A stretch of DNA of 64,000 nt from Hydractinia symbiolongicarpus (taxonomy: Eukaryota; Cnidaria; Hydrozoa; Anthoathecata; Hydractiniidae), in contig NC_079876.1 in assembly GCF_029227915.1 (NCBI RefSeq), positions 15,128,001 to 15,192,000 on the forward strand, given 5' to 3'. The position numbers and the translations under genes were made by a program. This document shows, in pieces, positions 60,001 through 64,000 of this stretch (its first letter is position 1; each line of letters starts with the position of its first letter). The notes below the pieces were generated by a model that ran no database searches, had not been told where the DNA came from, and saw only the letters and a list, made by a program, of their open reading frames with translations.

Positions 60001-63000
60001 ATTGAACCAAACCCAGGCCCTTCACCCTGTCAATACTGCTTCAAAACTGTTCGTTGCAATCAAAAGAGACTCCGATGTACTTCCTGCACTTCTGTCACGC
60101 TTCATGTACAACAGTCAACCGCAAACCGCTACCATCCAGAGAGGAAACACCCTGGATCTGTTCAAAATGCACGCATTCAGAACTACCCTTCCAAAATATA
60201 TCTGGAATGGAAAGTTTCAAGCGAACACATCAAAGCTCTTCGTGATAATCGAAATCACACATCAATAGCGACCATCAACACACAAAGTCTTCTTTCATCT
60301 CTCACCGAATTCAAACAAATGATTGAAGACTACAATTTCGATATCGTCTGCGTAACAGAAACATGGCTCCAGAACAAAACTCAAGAAAAATATGTTCAAA
60401 TCCCAGACTATGTATTCAAAGGTAACCATCGAGGAAGTAAGGGTGGAGGTGTAGGAATATACTTAAAAGAATCAATAACCTTTAAAGAACGAACTGATAT
60501 TCCGAAAATTGATCCTTCCATCGAACAATTCTGGGTTGAAGTCAACGGTAAGAACAAAAACTCTCACTATCTCGTCGGATGCATATACCAACCAAGCTCC
60601 AAAGAAGGCGAGAAAAGAGAATGGTGTGACAAATTCGAACATCTCCTGAGTCAAGTTTACGCAAAATGGCACGGTCCAATCGTCATTTGTGGTGACTTTA
60701 ATATCGACCTTCTCACTAAATCGGTCAGTCAAGAAACATATATGAACATTTTGAATACGTTTGACTTATCGCAGCATGTTACAAAACCAACAAGAAAAGA
60801 TAAGACCTTAATCGACCATATCTCGACGAACCTACCTGAGAAAATCATCCACCAGAACGTCATCAAAACCGACGAAATAAGTGATCATGACCTCGGTTAC
60901 GTCATTATAAACATTCGCAAACAGCGGTTCGAACCAAGATACAAAGTCATTCGCGATGAAAAACGTTTTTCGCTAAATGACTACATTACTGACTTTTCGC
61001 AACTACCGTTTAACATCGTTTACGCAGTAGACGATCCGAACGACAAAGTATCAATGCTAAACCATCTGATTACTGAATGTTTATCACGACACGCTCCATT
61101 GAAACGTACCAGATTCACAAGACCTCCTGCTCCCTGGATGCAAGACCCTATAATCAACAACTCCAAAAATGCTCTCGAAGAGATACGAAAAACCAAATCT
61201 AGAGACAACAGTGAATACGTTAAGCTCCGAAACAACCACAAAAAACTTATCAGAAAAGCCAAGTCAAAATTTATTCTAAAATCGTTATCATCGAGTAATC
61301 CTAAGGAAGTATGGAAAACTATCCACAGGATTCTCAAACCACCAACCGCTAGAATAAAGTTTGATCCTGATAAACTGAATGATCACTATACCACACTCGC
61401 ATCTCGTCTTTGCGAGAAAGAAAACGTTCCCTTCAATCCCAAACAGCTCATATCTGCACTACCACTTGATACCGAACAGTTACTACAAATGCACGAAACA
61501 ACCTATGAAGAGGTAAACAAGATCATTCGAAATCTTCGGAGTGACTGCTCGAGCGGCCATGATAACATCCCTGTCAAATTCCTGAAGCCAGTCCATGACT
61601 ACATCACGTCCCCACTTGTTCACATCATAAACAGTTGCATCACCACAAGATCATTCCCTGATCTATGGAAACTGGCACGCGTCTGTCCAATTCCAAAAGT
61701 TGCGAATCCAACAGTGGCAAAAGACTTCCGTCCAGTCTCCATCTTACCAATCCTATCAAAAATCTTCGAGAGAGTAATCTTGAACCAAATACTAACCTTC
61801 GTCGAATCCAAAGTATACAACACGACACAATCAGGATTCCGAAAGGGACATTCCACCACCACTCTTCTCTTGAAACTGCGTGACGATATTGTAAAAGCAA
61901 TGAACAAAAATGACATAACCATCGCAGTAATGATCGATTATTCCAAAGCGTTCGATACCATCGACCATTCAATATTGGTACGCAAACTGAGCCGATTAGG
62001 ATTTGGACAATCAATTATTTCACTTATCGTCAGTTATCTGTCGAACAGAAAACAATATGTACAGGTCGACGACCGAAAATCCCAAACCAAAAATATTTTC
62101 TTCGGAGTGCCGCAAGGAAGTATCCTTGGCCCGATTTTATTTAACATATACGTTGCCGACCTACCAAATGAAATCCAAACACCCTCCATCCAATATGCCG
62201 ATGATACGACCCTCTGCAAATCATGTCCCAAACAAAACCTTTTCGAATCCATCAAGGCAATTGAACTAGACCTAACATCACTATGCAACTGGTCGAGAGA
62301 TAATGGTCTGATTTTCAACAGCGACAAATTACAAATGATGGTTATTCGAAAACCCAGATCACTGCCATCAGATCGATCCTACCTCCTACGTTCAGAAGGC
62401 CGATCAGTAAGACAAGAACTGTATGTCAAGATACTCGGTATCCAAATGGACGAAAACCTCTCCTGGTTACCTCAAGTGAATTATGCAACAAAGTCAGCTT
62501 ACGCAAATTTACAAACGATAAAAAGGTTCAAGAGATTCACCCCGTATAGAGTTCGGAAAACACTCGCGGAATCTCTTGTCCTCTCCAAACTGAGTTATTG
62601 CAATACCGTGTACGCTCAAATTCCGCAATACTTGAAAAAGCGCATCCAACGTGTACAGTCGTGTGCAGCCGGGTACGTTCTCCGTCGCTACTGCACCCTG
62701 AAAGATGTGACAAGTTTGGGTTGGCTTCTTGTTGAGCAACGTTGTGAATTGGACCTCTCGATCGCAGGTTTCAAAGCTTTAAACGATGAAAAGTGGCCGG
62801 ACTACTTGTCTATGAAAAAGCTCAAGTTCAAAAGGACTCTCCGATCTATTGATAATGGAATAATGATTGAACCTGGTGAAAATGGCACTTGCAACAACCA
62901 AGTGTCTAAAGTTTTTAATGATTTGCCAAAAAATATACGTAACCTAGATTCAATTTCAACATTTTACAGTCAAACGAAAAAATATTTTTTAGATAAATCA

Positions 63001-63232
63001 ATCGCCATTGCCTTAGCAAGGGAAGGCTAGGTTCTCCGATTGTATAAGCATTTCCTAAATCAATTTCTGCTAAACCAACTCTATCAAGCGCGGGTCCGAG
63101 TTTCCATATTTTCAACCTCCACCAAGTTACCAAGATTTTCTTATTTCCTAATCTCGTTTAGACATATCGAACCATACGATAATCTCTGAGCCTCCACAGT
63201 GAGCCTTCCTATGCTTGGGTTTTATATTATAG

Positions 63233-63268
<36 letters not shown>

Positions 63269-63553
63269 TATATATATATATATATAGTTATCACATTTCT
63301 AAAAAAAAAATCTCTAACGAAGTCTTTCAGAGTCGAAGGAGACCTTCCGCCGATACACAACTATAGCCTATGCCTTTCCTCTATTTAATCTATCAACAAC
63401 CATTTAACAAAACCTAAATCTACAACTCTTATTGAAACCTAGATCTCCATGCTTCTTGTATCATTTTTGTTCTAAACTTTTTATTCTTATTGTTGTTATT
63501 ATTATGTTATTATAGGGATAAGAACCATTGCATAATGGAACCCAAATAAATGT

Positions 63554-63593
<40 letters not shown>

Positions 63594-63893
63594 GTAAATT
63601 GAGATTTGAGCCAGTTATTTTGAGCATTTTATTACGGTGTTGTAAATTATCGTTCATCAAAAGCAAAGAAATTTCTGGTATCAACACTAATTTTCCGCGA
63701 AATTTACAAGAATTCGCGATATTCGCGAAAATTAATTCCCACGAAAATGAATTCCCCCAAAGTTGAAAGACCACCCTACCCTTGTACTTCATATTTTCTC
63801 TGTTCTCTTTAGTTAACAGAAGATAATCTACAACAGACATTGAAAGAATTAAAACTCTGTCCACAAGAAACTCTATTTGTCGAAGAAATTTAA
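45071..63893 (+). CDS. FAF1: FAF1, FAS-associated factor 1 (p97/ubiquitin adaptor)
   Basis: Twenty coding exons, all with GT-AG sites and consistent phase: 45071-45118, 47518-47586, 47959-48029, 50983-51152, 52038-52135, 52363-52514, 52855-52981, 53205-53288, 54030-54134, 54635-54825, 55037-55118, 55375-55436, 55859-55951, 57394-57530, 57882-57970, 58305-58385, 58690-58767, 58911-59045, 59278-59355, 63813-63893. The product is 676 residues (human about 650). Domains are UBA (~5-45), two ubiquitin-like folds (~95-170, with LEGWPSG; ~215-295, with VWEGWPDG), an acidic linker (SDDDDDA), UAS (~370-500, with LLVYLHHDNS and FVIWPWDMT), a Glu/Lys/Arg-rich helix and a C-terminal UBX (~590-676). The UBX carries the p97-binding FPR loop (TNFPRRQ) and ends LCPQETLFVEEI. 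FAF1 links ubiquitylated clients to the p97/VCP unfoldase and has been tied to Fas and NF-kB signalling. The gene appears intact despite a LINE in its last intron. Confidence 0.96.
45550..45800. repeat. tandem repeat in FAF1 intron 1, ~85 bp unit, about 3 copies
   Basis: Units share GCCTGCCCGATTATGTT, AATAATAT and GTGTTGTACATCAGC-type words at ~80-90 base spacing. They are degenerate and lie in the first intron of FAF1. An ORF reading through the first unit is not conserved in the others. Confidence 0.6.
46985..47195 (-). mobile_element. fragment of the CAGGCC-TIR transposon family in FAF1 intron 1
   Basis: The fragment has the same order of words as the internal region of the element at 35702-36791 in inverted orientation: GCGAGTAAAGCTACACATCTT, GCAATAATTAAACTACTC, ATATATCATGT and TATTAAAGAAAAACAT. 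Identity is lower than between the two larger copies, and both ends are missing. Confidence 0.75.
48329..48379. repeat. perfect inverted repeat, 23 bp arms, 5-base loop
   Basis: The arm at 48329-48351 begins AAAGTCCAAGTAGCC, and its exact reverse complement occupies 48357-48379, with GCGGT between. There is no mismatch in 23 base pairs. It is GC-rich at the tip, unlike the surrounding AT-rich FAF1 intron 3. It may be a tiny foldback element or a transcribed hairpin. Confidence 0.95.
50197..50333. mobile_element. 137 bp foldback MITE in FAF1 intron 3
   Basis: The ends CTTATAAACCGTTTA and TAAACGGTTTATAAG are perfect inverted repeats of 15 bases. The similarity continues inward imperfectly (AAAACAGC against GCTGTTTT). 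It has no coding capacity. The target duplication is not clear. Confidence 0.8.
55213..55345. repeat. tetranucleotide-rich low-complexity tract (GGTC, TTTG, TTTA)
   Basis: (GGTC)n at about 55217-55240 runs into (GTTT)n and then TTTATTT stretches in FAF1 intron 11. It is simple sequence of no evident function. Confidence 0.85.
56045..57290. repeat. 1.25 kb minisatellite in FAF1 intron 13
   Basis: About 50 copies of a ~24-26 base unit of the type AGTTAGAAAACTATAGTAAC followed by ATTAT, CTTGT or ATTGT. Each unit contains short inverted words (ATAGTT/AACTAT), so single strands could form many small hairpins. Variant units (ATAGTTATGAAACTAT) are interspersed in a block pattern, implying higher-order duplication. 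The array fills most of the intron between exons 55859-55951 and 57394-57530. Confidence 0.95.
59752..63030 (+). CDS. LINE ORF: 2A-like motif, zinc finger remnant, APE endonuclease, reverse transcriptase
   Basis: The ORF is open from 59698; the first ATG is 59752, giving 1092 residues. An N-terminal hydrophobic stretch (LRLTLLSTIFLSQLL) is followed by a 2A-like motif DIEPNPGP at residues ~83-90. Next come CxxC pairs of a PHD-type finger. An AP-like endonuclease spans ~175-410, with NTQSL, ETW, GGGVGIYL, YQP, GDFN and SDHD. The reverse transcriptase spans ~530-850, with FRPVS, SGFRKGHST, MIDYSKAFDTIDH, VPQGSILGP and YADD at ~815-818. A C-terminal region follows and there is no RNase H domain. 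The order APE-RT places it in the Jockey/CR1 group; the exact clade needs a tree. All catalytic motifs seen are intact. Confidence 0.9.
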   Translation: MRKTSENRPSLRLTLLSTIFLSQLLIHKCQFITSNGIESHETTYGSIRETFTVTSLWAQGTKLQMRKLNNKHLLHLLLYLSADIEPNPGPSPCQYCFKTVRCNQKRLRCTSCTSVTLHVQQSTANRYHPERKHPGSVQNARIQNYPSKIYLEWKVSSEHIKALRDNRNHTSIATINTQSLLSSLTEFKQMIEDYNFDIVCVTETWLQNKTQEKYVQIPDYVFKGNHRGSKGGGVGIYLKESITFKERTDIPKIDPSIEQFWVEVNGKNKNSHYLVGCIYQPSSKEGEKREWCDKFEHLLSQVYAKWHGPIVICGDFNIDLLTKSVSQETYMNILNTFDLSQHVTKPTRKDKTLIDHISTNLPEKIIHQNVIKTDEISDHDLGYVIINIRKQRFEPRYKVIRDEKRFSLNDYITDFSQLPFNIVYAVDDPNDKVSMLNHLITECLSRHAPLKRTRFTRPPAPWMQDPIINNSKNALEEIRKTKSRDNSEYVKLRNNHKKLIRKAKSKFILKSLSSSNPKEVWKTIHRILKPPTARIKFDPDKLNDHYTTLASRLCEKENVPFNPKQLISALPLDTEQLLQMHETTYEEVNKIIRNLRSDCSSGHDNIPVKFLKPVHDYITSPLVHIINSCITTRSFPDLWKLARVCPIPKVANPTVAKDFRPVSILPILSKIFERVILNQILTFVESKVYNTTQSGFRKGHSTTTLLLKLRDDIVKAMNKNDITIAVMIDYSKAFDTIDHSILVRKLSRLGFGQSIISLIVSYLSNRKQYVQVDDRKSQTKNIFFGVPQGSILGPILFNIYVADLPNEIQTPSIQYADDTTLCKSCPKQNLFESIKAIELDLTSLCNWSRDNGLIFNSDKLQMMVIRKPRSLPSDRSYLLRSEGRSVRQELYVKILGIQMDENLSWLPQVNYATKSAYANLQTIKRFKRFTPYRVRKTLAESLVLSKLSYCNTVYAQIPQYLKKRIQRVQSCAAGYVLRRYCTLKDVTSLGWLLVEQRCELDLSIAGFKALNDEKWPDYLSMKKLKFKRTLRSIDNGIMIEPGENGTCNNQVSKVFNDLPKNIRNLDSISTFYSQTKKYFLDKSIAIALAREG
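59998..60021 (+). other. 2A-like ribosome-skipping motif in the LINE ORF
   Basis: The codons read DIEPNPGP, fitting the 2A consensus D(V/I)ExNPGP. They are preceded by a Leu-rich helix (HLLHLLLYLSA), as in functional 2A peptides. Known 2A sequences break the chain between Gly and Pro during translation. Here that would release an N-terminal peptide of about 89 residues from the endonuclease-reverse transcriptase. 2A-like sequences have been described in non-LTR retrotransposons of trypanosomes and sea urchins. Confidence 0.8.
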
Positions 63894-64000
63894 TTGTTTA
63901 TAATATATTTATGTGTGGTTTTTGTAAATGTTTTTATTGTTTAAAACTTCTTTCAAATAAGAAATATTTTTTATTGAATTTCATCGCTCTAACGATTCCA

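Larger units (their letters stand above)
59450..63590 (+). mobile_element. CR1-like non-LTR retrotransposon (LINE) in the last FAF1 intron
   Basis: The element has a 5' region, one long ORF with endonuclease and reverse transcriptase, and a 3' UTR with a T-run and (TA)n at 63236-63287. The end is AATAAATGTC followed by a poly(A) tail of about 33 A (63557-63589). It is in the same orientation as FAF1. I could not find a target-site duplication and the 5' boundary is approximate. The full-length ORF and clean tail suggest a young insertion. Confidence 0.85.

Noticed and set aside
63553-63864. Minus-strand ORF ending in a run of Phe
   Set aside because: The Phe run is the LINE poly(A) tail read in reverse, and the rest overlaps the last FAF1 exon in antisense.

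Overview
This is an intron-rich, AT-rich eukaryotic nuclear window, most likely from a cnidarian and possibly a hydrozoan. That placement is inferred from metazoan genes split by many short introns, tRNA-derived SINEs, CR1-like LINEs, MARVEL and SGNH proteins, and abundant foldback elements. No species can be named from the sequence alone.

Layout. Positions 1-4.2 kb are repeat-rich and gene-poor: a tRNA-derived SINE, its truncated copy, a duplicated companion repeat and a ~60 bp tandem repeat. An SGNH-hydrolase protein with a charged nuclear-type tail (4306-5964, +) is convergent with a four-pass MARVEL-type membrane protein (7057-8082, -). A ~125 bp satellite and foldback elements follow. 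The next minus-strand gene (10635-15319) shows as two long ORFs, which join through one phase-matched intron into a ~1244-residue, largely disordered protein with two CRE boxes just upstream. From 16445 to about 30284 (-) a giant gene of about 20 coding exons encodes a predicted secreted protein of ~2,050 residues. It has a signal peptide, beta-rich regions, a furin-type site, an N-glycosylated mucin-like segment, helical/coiled-coil exons and a Thr-rich tail. I recognise no family for it, and it is the best candidate for an undescribed gene. CCZ1 (33429-34814, -), the Mon1-Ccz1 Rab7 GEF subunit, is intronless.

From 35 to 44 kb there are no convincing genes but much nested mobile DNA. A complete 1090 bp non-autonomous DNA transposon has 16 bp terminal inverted repeats and a 6 bp target duplication. 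A second copy is split by a ~5.2 kb insertion. The insertion carries an array of short palindromes whose five-base arms differ between units but stay complementary within each unit, organised into a 177 bp higher-order repeat, and also two ~247 bp direct repeats.

The right third (45071-63893, +) is a complete 20-exon FAF1 gene (UBA-UBL-UBL-UAS-UBX, 676 residues), with every intron phase matched. Its introns hold a 1.25 kb minisatellite, a perfect 23 bp-arm hairpin, a 137 bp MITE and, in the last intron, a CR1-like LINE with a full-length APE-RT ORF. That ORF has a 2A-like ribosome-skipping motif and a zinc finger broken by compensating frameshifts.

Functionally this is a patchwork rather than an operon. 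FAF1 (p97/ubiquitin) and CCZ1 (endolysosomal Rab7) are conserved housekeeping genes, while the other genes look lineage-restricted.
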